64,000 nucleotides of DNA. Origin: Saprospiraceae bacterium. Lineage in GTDB: Bacteria > Bacteroidota > Bacteroidia > Chitinophagales > Saprospiraceae. Where the stretch lies: NCBI GenBank assembly GCA_016714085.1, contig JADJNW010000001.1:930001-994000 (forward strand). The letters are read 5' to 3'. Within the stretch, counting starts at the first letter, position 1, and each line of letters begins with the position of its first letter. Shown piece after piece: positions 52,741 to 61,594 of the stretch. The notes under the pieces were generated by a model, which did no database searches, was not told the origin of the DNA, and saw only the letters and a list, made by a program, of their open reading frames with translations. A program made the position numbers and the translations under genes.

Positions 52741-53589
52741 ATGTTTTTATTCAAGAAAATTGCGCCACTCCAATACTATTTGAAAGCGGAACGCCAACGA
52801 AAAAATACCATCGGCTTTGTGCCTACGATGGGTGCGCTCCATGAAGGCCATTTGACTTTGGTAAGGCAGGCGATGCAGCAGCACGAATGCGTAGTATGCA
52901 GCATTTTTGTAAATCCTACACAGTTTAATGACACCACCGACCTTGAAAAATACCCTCGTACTCCGCTCAAAGACATAGAATTACTCGCAAAGGTTGGTTG
53001 TCAGGTACTTTTTATGCCCGATGTGTCAGAAGTTTATCCTGCTGATGTAAAAATCAAATCCGATTTTAGTTTTGGCAATTTGGATAAAGTAATGGAAGGT
53101 GCTTTCCGCCCGGGGCACTTCAAGGGCGTGGCACAAGTAGTCAATCGACTGCTGGAAATCGTGCAACCAGAAGCGCTGTACATGGGGCAAAAGGATTATC
53201 AACAGGTGAAAATTGTAGAGGAAATGCTCACGCAAACCCATTCAAAAGTGCAATTAGTAATGTGTTCGACCCTTCGGGAAGCCGATGGCTTGGCTTTGAG
53301 TTCGCGCAATGTACGCTTGAATGCTGAGCTTCGCTCCAATGCCAAGATCATTCATCAGACGCTGTTACAAGCAAAAGAAATGGCGGTCGATCATTTTTCG
53401 CCCAAGGATATTCAGGCTTTTGCGATCAAAAATTTGGACATTCCAGGCTTCCGACCTGAATATTTTGAAATTGTAGATGGACAAACCTTGCAGCCCTTAG
53501 AACGCTTGAGCAACGGGAAAGTGCCTGTCGCTTGTACCGCTGTTTGGGCCGATGATGTGCGGTTGATTGATAATATGATTTTGATATGA
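52741..53589 (+). CDS. panC: Pantothenate synthetase
   Basis: 282 residues from the ATG at 52741; condenses pantoate with beta-alanine using ATP. Motifs are FVPTMGALHEGHLTLV (HIGH-like), CSIFVNPTQFN, LYMGQKDYQQ, READGLALSSRNV and the C-terminal VACTAVWADDVRLIDN. panD, which makes beta-alanine, follows at 53786, so two consecutive steps of coenzyme A synthesis are side by side. The TTG at 52705 is within the promoter and was rejected. Confidence 0.97.
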   Translation: MFLFKKIAPLQYYLKAERQRKNTIGFVPTMGALHEGHLTLVRQAMQQHECVVCSIFVNPTQFNDTTDLEKYPRTPLKDIELLAKVGCQVLFMPDVSEVYPADVKIKSDFSFGNLDKVMEGAFRPGHFKGVAQVVNRLLEIVQPEALYMGQKDYQQVKIVEEMLTQTHSKVQLVMCSTLREADGLALSSRNVRLNAELRSNAKIIHQTLLQAKEMAVDHFSPKDIQAFAIKNLDIPGFRPEYFEIVDGQTLQPLERLSNGKVPVACTAVWADDVRLIDNMILI

Positions 53590-53591
53590 AA

Positions 53592-53653
53592 AGCTTAGGA
53601 GTTTAGGAGTTTATGCGGTCGTAAAAGATTAAGCTTATATCAGTTCCTAAACC
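53592..53653. repeat. Intergenic repeat of the TTTAGGAG family
   Basis: Direct repeats CTTAGGAGTTTAGGAGTTT followed by an inverted partial copy AGTTCCTAAACC at 53642-53653. It lies between panC and panD. Related sites are at 20380-20430 and 58061-58111. Confidence 0.45.
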
Positions 53654-53731
53654 AAAAGCGTTACTTTTCTTCCTTCGTTTCGTCAAACCATACGCAATAA
53701 AATTTTGTTCTTGTGTTTGCTATGTGCATTT

Positions 53732-53760
53732 TTGCATCCGATTTGGAGAAATTAACTTTA
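53732..53760 (+). promoter_or_regulatory. Promoter-like boxes of panD
   Basis: TTG (53732-53734), 18 nt, then TAACTTTA (53753-53760), one base from TAnnTTTG. It lies 26 nt before the panD ATG, so panD may be transcribed independently of panC. Confidence 0.42.
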
Positions 53761-53785
53761 CCAGACCAAATTTTATCTTTTTATC

Positions 53786-54139
53786 ATGCTAATCCATCGT
53801 TTTAAATCGAAAATACATCGCGCCACAGTCACTGAGGCAAACCTTAATTATATTGGCAGTATCACAATTGATGAAGCCTTAATGGACGCTGCCAATTTGA
53901 TCGAAGGCGAGAAGGTACAAATCGTAAACAATAATAACGGCGAGCGTTTTGAGACTTATATTATCAAAGGCGAACGCAATTCCGGCGTCATTTGCCTCAA
54001 TGGGGCAGCAGCGCGCAAAGTACAAGTAGGCGACACGGTCATCATCATTGCGTATGCTTTGATGGATTTTGAAGAAGCGAAAACTTTTCAACCTAGCATA
54101 GCTTTTCCCGATGAACACAATCGAATTTCGATCAAATAA
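53786..54139 (+). CDS. panD: Aspartate 1-decarboxylase
   Basis: 117 residues; converts aspartate to beta-alanine. The self-processing site is G24-S25 in LNYIGSITID, where cleavage creates the pyruvoyl cofactor on the former Ser25. NGERFETYIIKGERNSGVICLNGAAARK and VGDTVIIIAYA are family hallmarks. It sits downstream of panC. The next gene's ATG at 54111 overlaps its last 29 bp. Confidence 0.97.
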   Translation: MLIHRFKSKIHRATVTEANLNYIGSITIDEALMDAANLIEGEKVQIVNNNNGERFETYIIKGERNSGVICLNGAAARKVQVGDTVIIIAYALMDFEEAKTFQPSIAFPDEHNRISIK

Positions 54140-54461
54140 GAATTCCCCAAATACAGGTAAAGCTAGGTCGTTTTTCGTAATCGTTTTGCTTTATGTAAAA
54201 CAAGGGAAAGTGACGCAATTTGAAGAATATGAAGCCAAAGTATTGCCATTATTAGAAAAATTCAATGGACGTTTAGAACATCGCATACAAGTGTCATCCA
54301 AAGATCCATTAATATCGCAGCCGAGAGAAATTCACGTGCTTTCTTTTGAAAAAAAGCAGGATTTTGAAGCTTATAAAAGCTCGGACGAGCGGCTGGCTTA
54401 TCAATCTTTACTGGAGGAATGGCTGGAAAGAGCTGATATTTTTGAAGGAACACTTTTTTAG
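54111..54461 (+). CDS. DUF1330-like small protein
   Basis: 116 residues with a ferredoxin-like dimeric alpha/beta-barrel pattern: FFVIVLLYVKQGKVTQFEEYEAKVLPLL, FNGRLEHRIQVS and IHVLSFEKKQDFEAYKSS. This resembles DUF1330 and related stress-response barrel domains. The start overlaps panD by 29 bp in another frame; an internal start would remove part of the first strand only if placed later than residue 20. Function is unknown. Confidence 0.72.
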   Translation: MNTIEFRSNKNSPNTGKARSFFVIVLLYVKQGKVTQFEEYEAKVLPLLEKFNGRLEHRIQVSSKDPLISQPREIHVLSFEKKQDFEAYKSSDERLAYQSLLEEWLERADIFEGTLF

Positions 54462-54559
54462 ATATTGCAAATACCTAAGCTCAACAATTCGCGTTTTCCA
54501 ACAGAAAAAATAGCAATTTTGCACTTATAAATTTCACGAAACCGCTTGAACAATCTGCA

Positions 54560-55627
54560 ATGATTTCAAAAAAGCAACTACTTAACGTCCTGAAATTCCT
54601 CTTGTTTCTTGGTGTCGGTGTTACGATTTTATATTTGGTGTATCGCAGCCAAAACGCTGCTTTTCAGGAAGATTGCGCTTTAAAAGGTGTACCCGCCGCA
54701 GAGTGCAGTCTTATTCAAAAAGTAATAGATGATTTCCGAGGCGTCAGCTTTTTCTGGATGTTCATGGTTTTTGTAGCTTATATGATGAGCAATATCAGTC
54801 GGGCTATTCGCTGGAATATGCTGATGCGTTCTTTAGGTTATCAGTCGAAATTTATCAATGCTTTACTCAGCACTATTATTGGTTATTTTGCGAACCTGGG
54901 ATTACCGCGTCTCGGCGAGGTCGTGCGTGCGGGAATGATGGCACGCTATGAAAAAATGCCCATAGAAAAAGTAATGGGTACAGTAGTGGTGGATCGCGTG
55001 ATAGATGTGCTCAGTATCATCCTCATCACGTTGCTTGCGCTTTTACTTGATTTTAATACAATTTACACTTTTGCGGATGAGCATATCAATTTGAGTGAAA
55101 AATTTGGCGGTAAGGGGGCCTTGTTGCTTTATTTGGGAATAGCAGGAATCATTGGATTGAGTCTCTTTTTTGTGTTTCGCAAAGGCTTGCTGCGGCTGGC
55201 GATTGTTCAAAAAATAGTCGGCATCATCCAGGGATTTGGTGAAGGCATTAAAACTATCGGCAAGCTGAAGCGCCCGTGGTTATTCGTTTTGCACAGCATT
55301 AGCATTTGGTTGATGTTTTACTTGGGCTGCTATTTTTGTATGCTTGCATTCGAGCCAACAGCAGATTTGCCAGCAATAGCAGGGCTTACCGTATTTGTTT
55401 TTGGCGCATGGGGTATGGTGATTCCTTCGCCCGGTGGCATGGGTACCTATCATTTTCTGGCGCAATTGGCGCTTGGCTTTTATGGTATCAGTGGTGACGA
55501 TGGATTTTCTTTTGCCAATATTTCTTATTTTACGGTACAATTGGGCTTCAATATTTCCCTGGGACTATTGTCATTATTGCTTTTGCCAAGTATTAATCGA
55601 GATTATCATCCTGTTGCAGTTGCCTAA
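54560..55627 (+). CDS. Lysylphosphatidylglycerol synthase-like flippase family membrane protein
   Basis: 355 residues with about eight transmembrane helices and an N-terminal helix at 10-27. The family pattern includes RAIRWNMLMRSLGY, the GYFANLGLPRLGEVVRAGMMAR segment and VVDRVIDVLSI, with the late PSPGGMGTYHFLAQLAL motif. It lacks the catalytic lysyl-transfer domain of MprF, so it is the UPF0104 type. The hldE-like gene follows after 6 nt, suggesting co-transcription. Confidence 0.85.
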   Translation: MISKKQLLNVLKFLLFLGVGVTILYLVYRSQNAAFQEDCALKGVPAAECSLIQKVIDDFRGVSFFWMFMVFVAYMMSNISRAIRWNMLMRSLGYQSKFINALLSTIIGYFANLGLPRLGEVVRAGMMARYEKMPIEKVMGTVVVDRVIDVLSIILITLLALLLDFNTIYTFADEHINLSEKFGGKGALLLYLGIAGIIGLSLFFVFRKGLLRLAIVQKIVGIIQGFGEGIKTIGKLKRPWLFVLHSISIWLMFYLGCYFCMLAFEPTADLPAIAGLTVFVFGAWGMVIPSPGGMGTYHFLAQLALGFYGISGDDGFSFANISYFTVQLGFNISLGLLSLLLLPSINRDYHPVAVA

Positions 55628-55633
55628 AATTTT

Positions 55634-56125
55634 ATGAATACACTCGGAAAAATCACAGCTAAAATTCAAGATTGGAAGCAAATCCAAGCTACTGTTGATG
55701 CCTGGCAAAAAGCGGGTCAAAAAGTTGTTTTCACAAACGGTTGTTTTGACATATTACATTATGGTCATATTCATTATCTGGCTCAAGCCAGGGATTTAGG
55801 TAATAAATTAGTGATTGGCTTGAATTCTAAAGATTCGGTTTGCCGACTCAAAGGTCCCAATCGCCCAATCAATGATGAAACGACGCGTCAATATTTATTA
55901 GCTTCGCTAGAATTTGTGGATGCGGTCGTTGTTTTTGAACAAGATACCCCGCTGGAACTCATCCAAATCATTCTGCCAGATGTTTTAGTAAAAGGCGGTG
56001 ACTGGCAACCCAAGGATATTATTGGCTCGGATGTAGTGTTGGCAAATGGTGGCGAAGTGCGCAGCCTGCCTTATATCGAAGGGTATTCGACTACTGCAAT
56101 CGAACAGAAAATCAGGAATTGGTGA
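55634..56125 (+). CDS. D-glycero-beta-D-manno-heptose 1-phosphate adenylyltransferase (HldE C-domain type)
   Basis: 163 residues with the cytidylyltransferase-like HxGH signature in FTNGCFDILHYGHIHYLAQAR, then VIGLNSKDSVCRLKGPNRPI and LVKGGDWQPKDIIG. It is a stand-alone RfaE2-type enzyme that activates heptose phosphate for LPS core synthesis. The kinase half is absent, as is usual when the two activities are separate genes. A close relative could use another sugar phosphate, but the KGGD and NRP motifs favour heptose. Confidence 0.9.
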   Translation: MNTLGKITAKIQDWKQIQATVDAWQKAGQKVVFTNGCFDILHYGHIHYLAQARDLGNKLVIGLNSKDSVCRLKGPNRPINDETTRQYLLASLEFVDAVVVFEQDTPLELIQIILPDVLVKGGDWQPKDIIGSDVVLANGGEVRSLPYIEGYSTTAIEQKIRNW

Positions 56126-56130
56126 AAATG

Positions 56131-56173
56131 GGTTATTTGTTAACAGTTAACTGTCAACAGATAACAAATAACC
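56131..56173. repeat. Nested inverted repeat in spacer
   Basis: Outer perfect arms GGTTATTTGTT (56131-56141) and AACAAATAACC (56163-56173). Within them is a 12-bp palindrome ACAGTTAACTGT (56143-56154). It is just after the HldE-like gene and may serve as a terminator, though no T-tract follows. Confidence 0.5.
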
Positions 56174-56229
56174 GATAACCAAAATAAAAGCTTCAAAACA
56201 TCCGCCTAAAACAAGAAACCAAAAATAAA

Positions 56230-57249
56230 ATGAAGATTAAAGATTTGATCGCTCACCTCGAAACCATTGCTCCGCCTGCGTATCAAGAAGATTATGACAA
56301 TGCCGGGCTGATTGTGGGCAATTCCGATGAAGACATCAAGGGCGTGCTGTGCTGTCTGGATTCGACGGAAGGGATAGTGGACGAAGCAATTGAAAAAGGA
56401 TGCAATTTGATCGTAGCGCACCATCCGATTGTGTTTCGAGGATTAAAACGTATTACGGGTAAAAATTATATAGAACGCACTGTTTTAAAGGCGATTAAAA
56501 ACGATATTGCAATTTATGCTATTCACACAAATCTCGACAATGTTTATTATCAAGGCGTCAACGCCAAAATTTGCGAAAAGCTGGGCTTAATCAATACCCG
56601 AATCCTCGCGCCCAAAAAAGTATTGCGAAAAATCTCGGCAACCGTCACACCTGAAAACCTGAAAATCATTCGCAATCTATTGTTAAACATTGGGTTACCA
56701 GAATTGAAGGCAATTGAACAAATCGGCTACAACGCCGAAGGGAGCGAAGAAGTGATTAAGTTGGAAGCCGCTGTACCCCTTGGTTTGGAAAGGAAAGTTT
56801 TAGAGATATTACATAAACATGATATAAATGCTGAAATTATTGAGCTAAGCAGTACCAGCCCAAGCATAGGGTCGGGTATGATCGGAGAATTGCCGCAGCC
56901 GATGGCAGAATCAGATTTTTTAAAGCATTTGAAAGAAAAAATGCGCACGAATTGTCTGCGACATACAGCATTTCGAGATAAAGACGTTTACACCGTAGCG
57001 GTTTGCGGCGGTAGTGGCGGTTTTTTATTGCCACAGGCAATCGGGCAAGGCGCGGATATTTTTGTGACAGCAGATTACAAGTATCACGAGTTTTTTGATG
57101 CCGATGGCAAAATTATCATTGCCGACATCGGACATTTTGAAAGTCAGCAGTTTACAATCGAATTATTGTATGAAATAATCTCAAAAAAATTTAGTAATTT
57201 TGCGCTCCATTGTGCAGAGGTGAACACAAATCCTGTGTATTATCTTTAA
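56230..57249 (+). CDS. Nif3-like dinuclear metal centre protein
   Basis: 339 residues. The NIF3 core is split by an inserted domain, as in YqfO-type proteins. The N-terminal half has YDNAGLIVG, the metal ligands in LIVAHHPIVFRGLK and IYAIHTNLDN. The insert (about 130-230) is a CutA-like ferredoxin fold. The C-terminal half has VAVCGGSGGFLLPQA and IADIGHFESQQFTIELL with the remaining ligands. Proteins of this family form hexameric rings; proposed roles include GTP cyclohydrolase-related hydrolysis and metal handling. It lies 42 nt before the zinc-ribbon gene. Confidence 0.92.
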   Translation: MKIKDLIAHLETIAPPAYQEDYDNAGLIVGNSDEDIKGVLCCLDSTEGIVDEAIEKGCNLIVAHHPIVFRGLKRITGKNYIERTVLKAIKNDIAIYAIHTNLDNVYYQGVNAKICEKLGLINTRILAPKKVLRKISATVTPENLKIIRNLLLNIGLPELKAIEQIGYNAEGSEEVIKLEAAVPLGLERKVLEILHKHDINAEIIELSSTSPSIGSGMIGELPQPMAESDFLKHLKEKMRTNCLRHTAFRDKDVYTVAVCGGSGGFLLPQAIGQGADIFVTADYKYHEFFDADGKIIIADIGHFESQQFTIELLYEIISKKFSNFALHCAEVNTNPVYYL

Positions 57250-57291
57250 TAATGGTGTAATTTTGATAACAATTTAAATGATATTATAAAA

Positions 57292-58056
57292 ATGGCTGAA
57301 CTGACCGTAGAAGAAAAGCTAAGAGAACTTTTCGAGCTTCAGTTGGTGGACTCTCAAATTGATGAGATTCAAATCCTCAAAGGAGAATTGCCTGATGAAG
57401 TACAAGACCTGGAGGATGACATCGCCGGGCTGGAGTTACGCATGAGCAAAATGGAAAGCAATATCAAGGAATTACAGAGTGAAGTAAGCAATCAACAGGG
57501 GAAAATCAAAGAATCAGAAGCATCTATTCTTCGCTATCAGAACCAGTTGGAAAATGTAAAGAATAGTCGTGAATTTGAAGCATTGACAAAGGAATTGGAA
57601 TTCCAAAAGCTGGAAATTCAATTAGCAGAAAAGCGTACCCGCCAGTCGAAGATCGAGATTGAAAACAAGGAAGAAACGTTTAAGGCAACCGATGAACGCC
57701 TCCAAAAGAAACGCAAAGAACTCGAATCGAAGAAATCGGAGCTGGCGCAGATCATAGAAAAAACAGAGCAAGACGAAGATGAGTTGCGTAAGAAATCAGA
57801 TGAAGCCCGCAAAAATATTGAGGATCGCCTGATCAAAGCTTACGATAAAATCCGCACTTCGTATCGCAATGGTTTAGCGGTAGTGACCGTAGAGCGTGAC
57901 TCTTGTGGCGGTTGCTTCAATAAGATTCCACCTCAATTGCAATTGGAAATCGGTATGCGCAAGCACATTACGGCTTGTGAGCATTGCGGTCGCATTCTGG
58001 TAGACGATGGCATCGTGAGCGAAGTGAAAGAGCGCGTTGGCGTAGTAGAAGTATAA
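57292..58056 (+). CDS. Coiled-coil C4-type zinc-ribbon protein
   Basis: 254 residues. A long antiparallel coiled coil (about 10-185) is rich in E, K and Q. A zinc ribbon follows with CGGC and CEHC pairs (about 205-235). The layout matches the CT398-like / DUF164 family found next to Nif3 genes in many bacteria. The role is not firmly established; a nucleic-acid or secretion-linked function has been proposed for relatives. Confidence 0.9.
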   Translation: MAELTVEEKLRELFELQLVDSQIDEIQILKGELPDEVQDLEDDIAGLELRMSKMESNIKELQSEVSNQQGKIKESEASILRYQNQLENVKNSREFEALTKELEFQKLEIQLAEKRTRQSKIEIENKEETFKATDERLQKKRKELESKKSELAQIIEKTEQDEDELRKKSDEARKNIEDRLIKAYDKIRTSYRNGLAVVTVERDSCGGCFNKIPPQLQLEIGMRKHITACEHCGRILVDDGIVSEVKERVGVVEV

Positions 58057-58060
58057 TAAA

Positions 58061-58111
58061 TTGAGAAGTTTAGGAGCTTAGAAGTTGATAAATAACCTCT
58101 AATTTCCTACC
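58061..58111. repeat. Intergenic repeat of the TTTAGGAG family
   Basis: TTGAGAAGTTTAGGAGCTTA and AGAAGTTG (58061-58087), followed by CCTCTAATTTCCTACC-type inverted words. It is related to 20380-20430 and 53592-53653. Confidence 0.42.
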
Positions 58112-58136
58112 TTGCAATATCAAATTAAAATTACAC

Positions 58137-58184
58137 AAAAGCCTTGAGGATGCTTGGTTGTTGCCCCGCACCTCAGGGCTTTTG
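58137..58184 (+). terminator. Intrinsic terminator after the zinc-ribbon gene
   Basis: 13-nt arms AAAAGCCTTGAGG (58137-58149) and CCTCAGGGCTTTT (58171-58183) with one G-U wobble, ending in a T-run. Confidence 0.7.
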
Positions 58185-58199
58185 TATTTTACAATACCC

Positions 58200-59684
58200 A
58201 TGACCATGAAAAATATATTTACACTATTATTACTATTATTAAATCTTCCAGCTCATGCTACGGGGCATTTCGAATTCAGCGATGATGTGCGAGCAGCTTA
58301 TGAACAGGCGACCAGTCTGCGTTTTCAAGATGCACAACTCACGCTTTCGCAAATCAAGTCGCAAGACCCGCATAACCTGATCGTTTATCATATTGAAAAT
58401 TATATTGATTTTTTGACTTTGTATTTGAATCAAAGCGAATCTGATTATAAACGCCTGAAAAACAACGAAGAAACACGCATTGCAAAAATAGTAGCCGGAA
58501 ATCCAAACTCGCCTTACTATCTCTACGCTCAAGCCGACGTGCGCTTGCAATGGGCCTTGGTAAAGCTGCGTTTTGGCGACTACCTCGCGGGGTTCAATGA
58601 TGTGAGCAAAGCGCATAAGTTATTGAAAAAAAATCAAGAAAAATATCCTGATTTTCTACCCAATCAAAAAGACCTGGGCGTGCTTCACGCGTTAGCTGGC
58701 ACAATCCCCGACAATTACAAATGGGGCATGAAAATCCTGAGCGGTCTGGAAGGTTCGATTGCGCAGGGCCGACGGGAGTTGAGCGCTGTTTTTCAACACG
58801 CCCAGCAACACGATTTTGTCTTCAAAGCGGAAACCGCCGTGATGTATGCTACCGTTTTGCTTTATCTCGAAAATAAAAGCGAGGAAGCCTGGGATGTTTT
58901 ACAATTAGCTGATTTACAGCCAGAAACCAATCCGTTGCATTGTTTTGTAATGGCGAATGTGGCGATGCGCGCAAGCCGAAATGATCGAGCAGTTGAGCTT
59001 TTGCAAAAACGAGCCAAAAGCAATAATTTTGCTGCTGTACCCCAATTCGATTTTCTGCTGGGTTTAGCCAAGCTCCGCCGCCTTGATCGTGACGCAGCGC
59101 CTTTGTTTAAAAGCTTTTTGAGCCAATACCGCGGTAGCAATGGCATTAAAGAAGCTTATCAAAAACTCGCCTGGAGCGAATTGATCAATGGCAATACGGC
59201 TGGTTATCAAAGTTATATGAAATTGGTGCTTTCAAAAGGCAAAACCGAAGTTGGCGGAGATAAAGACGCCTATCAGGAAGCGAAATCGGACCAAATTGCG
59301 GACGCAAGCCTTGTAAAAGCAAGGCTTCTATTCGACGGTGGCTACTTTCAAAAAGCCTATCAACAATTGGAAAATAAATCGATCGCCGATTTTTCGGGCC
59401 AAGCTGCTCAATTGGAGTACTTGTACCGCCTGGGGCGCATTTTGCATGGCATGGAACGCTACGATAAAGCAATTGATTTTTATGAAAAAACGGTGGTGCA
59501 GGGTCGCAAAGAGCCTTATTTTTATGCTTGCAATGCTGCTTTACAAATTGGACTTATTTGCGAAAGTCGCCGCGACAGTGCCAAAGCCCGCGCCTACTTC
59601 AATATCTGCCTGAGTATCAACCCCGAAGAGTACAAAACAGAGCTGCATCAGAAGGCAAAATCAGGATTAGAAAGGATGAAATAA
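58200..59684 (+). CDS. Exported tetratricopeptide-repeat protein
   Basis: 494 residues from the ATG at 58200 (58206 is equally plausible). The signal peptide ends LPAHATG. Helical repeats run throughout: AYEQATSLRFQDAQLTLSQI near the start, AVMYATVLLYLENKSEEAWD in the middle, and a clear TPR in ERYDKAIDFYEKTVVQGRKE with SAKARAYFNICLSINPEEY at the end. It is likely a periplasmic scaffold; no enzyme motif was seen. The upstream TTG at 58158 lies inside a terminator and was rejected. Confidence 0.82.
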   Translation: MTMKNIFTLLLLLLNLPAHATGHFEFSDDVRAAYEQATSLRFQDAQLTLSQIKSQDPHNLIVYHIENYIDFLTLYLNQSESDYKRLKNNEETRIAKIVAGNPNSPYYLYAQADVRLQWALVKLRFGDYLAGFNDVSKAHKLLKKNQEKYPDFLPNQKDLGVLHALAGTIPDNYKWGMKILSGLEGSIAQGRRELSAVFQHAQQHDFVFKAETAVMYATVLLYLENKSEEAWDVLQLADLQPETNPLHCFVMANVAMRASRNDRAVELLQKRAKSNNFAAVPQFDFLLGLAKLRRLDRDAAPLFKSFLSQYRGSNGIKEAYQKLAWSELINGNTAGYQSYMKLVLSKGKTEVGGDKDAYQEAKSDQIADASLVKARLLFDGGYFQKAYQQLENKSIADFSGQAAQLEYLYRLGRILHGMERYDKAIDFYEKTVVQGRKEPYFYACNAALQIGLICESRRDSAKARAYFNICLSINPEEYKTELHQKAKSGLERMK

Positions 59685-59719
59685 AAGGAATAATCTCGAT
59701 TTCAGTCGAAAAAATGCTT

Positions 59720-59747
59720 TTGGAAACCAAATGCTCCCCTATTTTTG
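59720..59747 (+). promoter_or_regulatory. Promoter of the TerB/LETM1-like gene
   Basis: TTG (59720-59722), 17 nt, then TATTTTTG (59740-59747), a perfect TAnnTTTG. The transcript would start near 59752, which supports the ATG at 59774. Confidence 0.55.
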
Positions 59748-59773
59748 TTATAGAATTGTACCCAAACAGCACC

Positions 59774-61138
59774 ATGATAGATTTTAATGAGCCGAATTGG
59801 TTTGAATTATATCTTCGCTACCGCCAGGCGCATCCGCTAGCATTTAATAGCGTCAATAAGATTGCAGAAGACCTGAGTAGTCAGGTTTTTAATCGCTTTC
59901 AAAGCCTGGGCAATCCATTCTATGCGGTTTTGCAGCAAAGCGGCTTGATTTATGGCTTTCCGATTCATTATCCTTTTCAAACAAGCAATGGACTCCTTGA
60001 AAAACTCAAAGAAACCGAACGCGCCAAGCTCATTCTGCTGGACATCATGATGCACGCCCGATTACTCAATCGGCAAATGCCTGTCGGCGAAGCTTATGCC
60101 AGTGCAATTCATCAAACAGGTCAATTCATTCAAGCTTATTATCAGGGCATTCATCAATATGGGCAAGAGGAAACGCCGGAAATTTTAGAGAAAATTTTAT
60201 TTGAGCGTGTACGTTTTCAAAAGAGTTACCTCGATTTTCGCAAAACGGGCATTAGCAGTCAGTTATTCTGGGATTTGTATTGCTTTTTGGATTATTGCAA
60301 AGCGATTGAATCAGCGGATTTTAAAGAAGATAATTATTTTTCAAGTCTTATCGAACGAAAAAAAGCGTACAAAAAATTGACGCTTCAGCTCATCGCTGCT
60401 GCCGCTCACGCCGACCATAAAATTTCAAACCAAGAAAAATCGCTGCACCATCAATTTGAGCGCTCCTCGAAATTATTGGTGGAAGATGAACGAGAAGAAC
60501 TCCGCGTCATTTTTGAATCTGGTGCTACGCTTGATGAAATCCAACTGCCGCCACTTGATTGGATCGCCCGTCGTTTCTTGCTCGACATCAGTTTGTTCGC
60601 CATTCATGTGGACGCCGAAGTGGACGTGCTTGAAGAGGCCTTTCTCGTGCCTTTGGTCACAAAATTAAATTTGACTTCCGATGATTTGCTCAGCAGCAAA
60701 GCAGATTTGGGTTGCTTTTTGTATCAACATGGCGAACAGCTACACGTGTTTAAAGGCAAAAAAACAGGGATTTTGCTGTTAGGGCAGGCAATGGTCGAAA
60801 ATTTCCTCAAATTGGGCAACGCCGCCAAAATGGAGGCCGTAGAAACCCGTGATATGGCAACTACTTTCGGCAAACTCCTCATTAACAAACTTAACCTCAG
60901 CAAAAGCAGTGAACTGCCTAGCGAACAAGAAATCAAAGAAGCTTTTGACCAACTCAAGGATATACCTAAATTTTTACCTTTTTTTGGTGTGGTATTCCTG
61001 CCTGTACCCGGCATCACCGAAGCTTATATTTTACTCGCTTTTAGTTTGGAAAAACTCTCCGGCGGCGTCATTAGTCTACTGCCCAGCCAAATTAGTAAAG
61101 TTGTAAAAGGAGAGAAGGAGAAAAAGAAAAAAGCATAA
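59774..61138 (+). CDS. TerB-like plus LETM1-like domain protein
   Basis: 454 residues from the ATG at 59774. A central segment (about residues 205-310, LTLQLIAAAAHADHKISNQE onward) has the helical pattern and acidic positions of a TerB-like domain. The C-terminal region (LKDIPKFLPFFGVVFLPVPG, then LAFSLEKLSGGVISLLP) resembles the membrane-proximal part of LETM1-family proteins. The extreme C-terminus is Lys-rich. Such proteins are common in Bacteroidota; a membrane or ion-linked role is inferred only. Longer starts at 59528 or 59714 would overlap the previous gene or precede the promoter. Confidence 0.78.
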   Translation: MIDFNEPNWFELYLRYRQAHPLAFNSVNKIAEDLSSQVFNRFQSLGNPFYAVLQQSGLIYGFPIHYPFQTSNGLLEKLKETERAKLILLDIMMHARLLNRQMPVGEAYASAIHQTGQFIQAYYQGIHQYGQEETPEILEKILFERVRFQKSYLDFRKTGISSQLFWDLYCFLDYCKAIESADFKEDNYFSSLIERKKAYKKLTLQLIAAAAHADHKISNQEKSLHHQFERSSKLLVEDEREELRVIFESGATLDEIQLPPLDWIARRFLLDISLFAIHVDAEVDVLEEAFLVPLVTKLNLTSDDLLSSKADLGCFLYQHGEQLHVFKGKKTGILLLGQAMVENFLKLGNAAKMEAVETRDMATTFGKLLINKLNLSKSSELPSEQEIKEAFDQLKDIPKFLPFFGVVFLPVPGITEAYILLAFSLEKLSGGVISLLPSQISKVVKGEKEKKKKA

Positions 61139-61215
61139 TAAACTATTAATCAACCTATTTTACTTTATTAAAATGCTTATTCATCTTAGTGTGTAATAAT
61201 TTTTTTAATCTTTAT

Positions 61216-61246
61216 TTGTTTTACAAAATATAAGTATATACTTTTG
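61216..61246 (+). promoter_or_regulatory. PadR promoter with overlapping palindrome
   Basis: TTG (61216-61218), 20 nt, then TACTTTTG (61239-61246). A 12-bp palindrome AAGTATATACTT (61232-61243) overlaps the -7 box, the expected position of an auto-repression site for the PadR protein encoded next. Confidence 0.55.
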
Positions 61247-61270
61247 CAAATAATATAACTAAGGAACGGT

Positions 61271-61594
61271 ATGAGTAAAAATTATCTGGGCGAATTCGAA
61301 GAACTCGTGCTTCTGATCGTAGGAGCGCTCCAAGAAGAAGCCTATGGCAATAATATTATGCAAGAAATCATCGAACGAACAGGACGCCCCGTCAATCTGA
61401 GTGCGGTGCACATAACGCTCTATCGCTTGGAAGACAAAGGGTACTTGAAATCAGACATGAGTGATCCCTCGCCAGTGCGGGGCGGGCGGCGCAAAAGGAT
61501 TTTTCATTTGACCAGTGCCGGTGTGAAAGTATTGCGCGAGCAGCAAGAACAAAGGATAGCGCTTTGGCAATTAATTCCACAACTAAAATTTTAA
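61271..61594 (+). CDS. PadR-family transcriptional regulator
   Basis: 107 residues of winged-helix PadR type: GEFEELVLLIVGALQEEAYG, IMQEIIERTGRPVNLSAVHITLYRLEDKGYLK and GGRRKRIFHLTSAGVKVLREQ. It lacks the long C-terminal dimerisation helix, so it is the short subgroup. It ends directly against the ATG of the permease gene (TAA then ATG), a standard pairing in Bacteroidota. It probably represses its own operon through the palindrome at 61232-61243. Confidence 0.93.
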   Translation: MSKNYLGEFEELVLLIVGALQEEAYGNNIMQEIIERTGRPVNLSAVHITLYRLEDKGYLKSDMSDPSPVRGGRRKRIFHLTSAGVKVLREQQEQRIALWQLIPQLKF

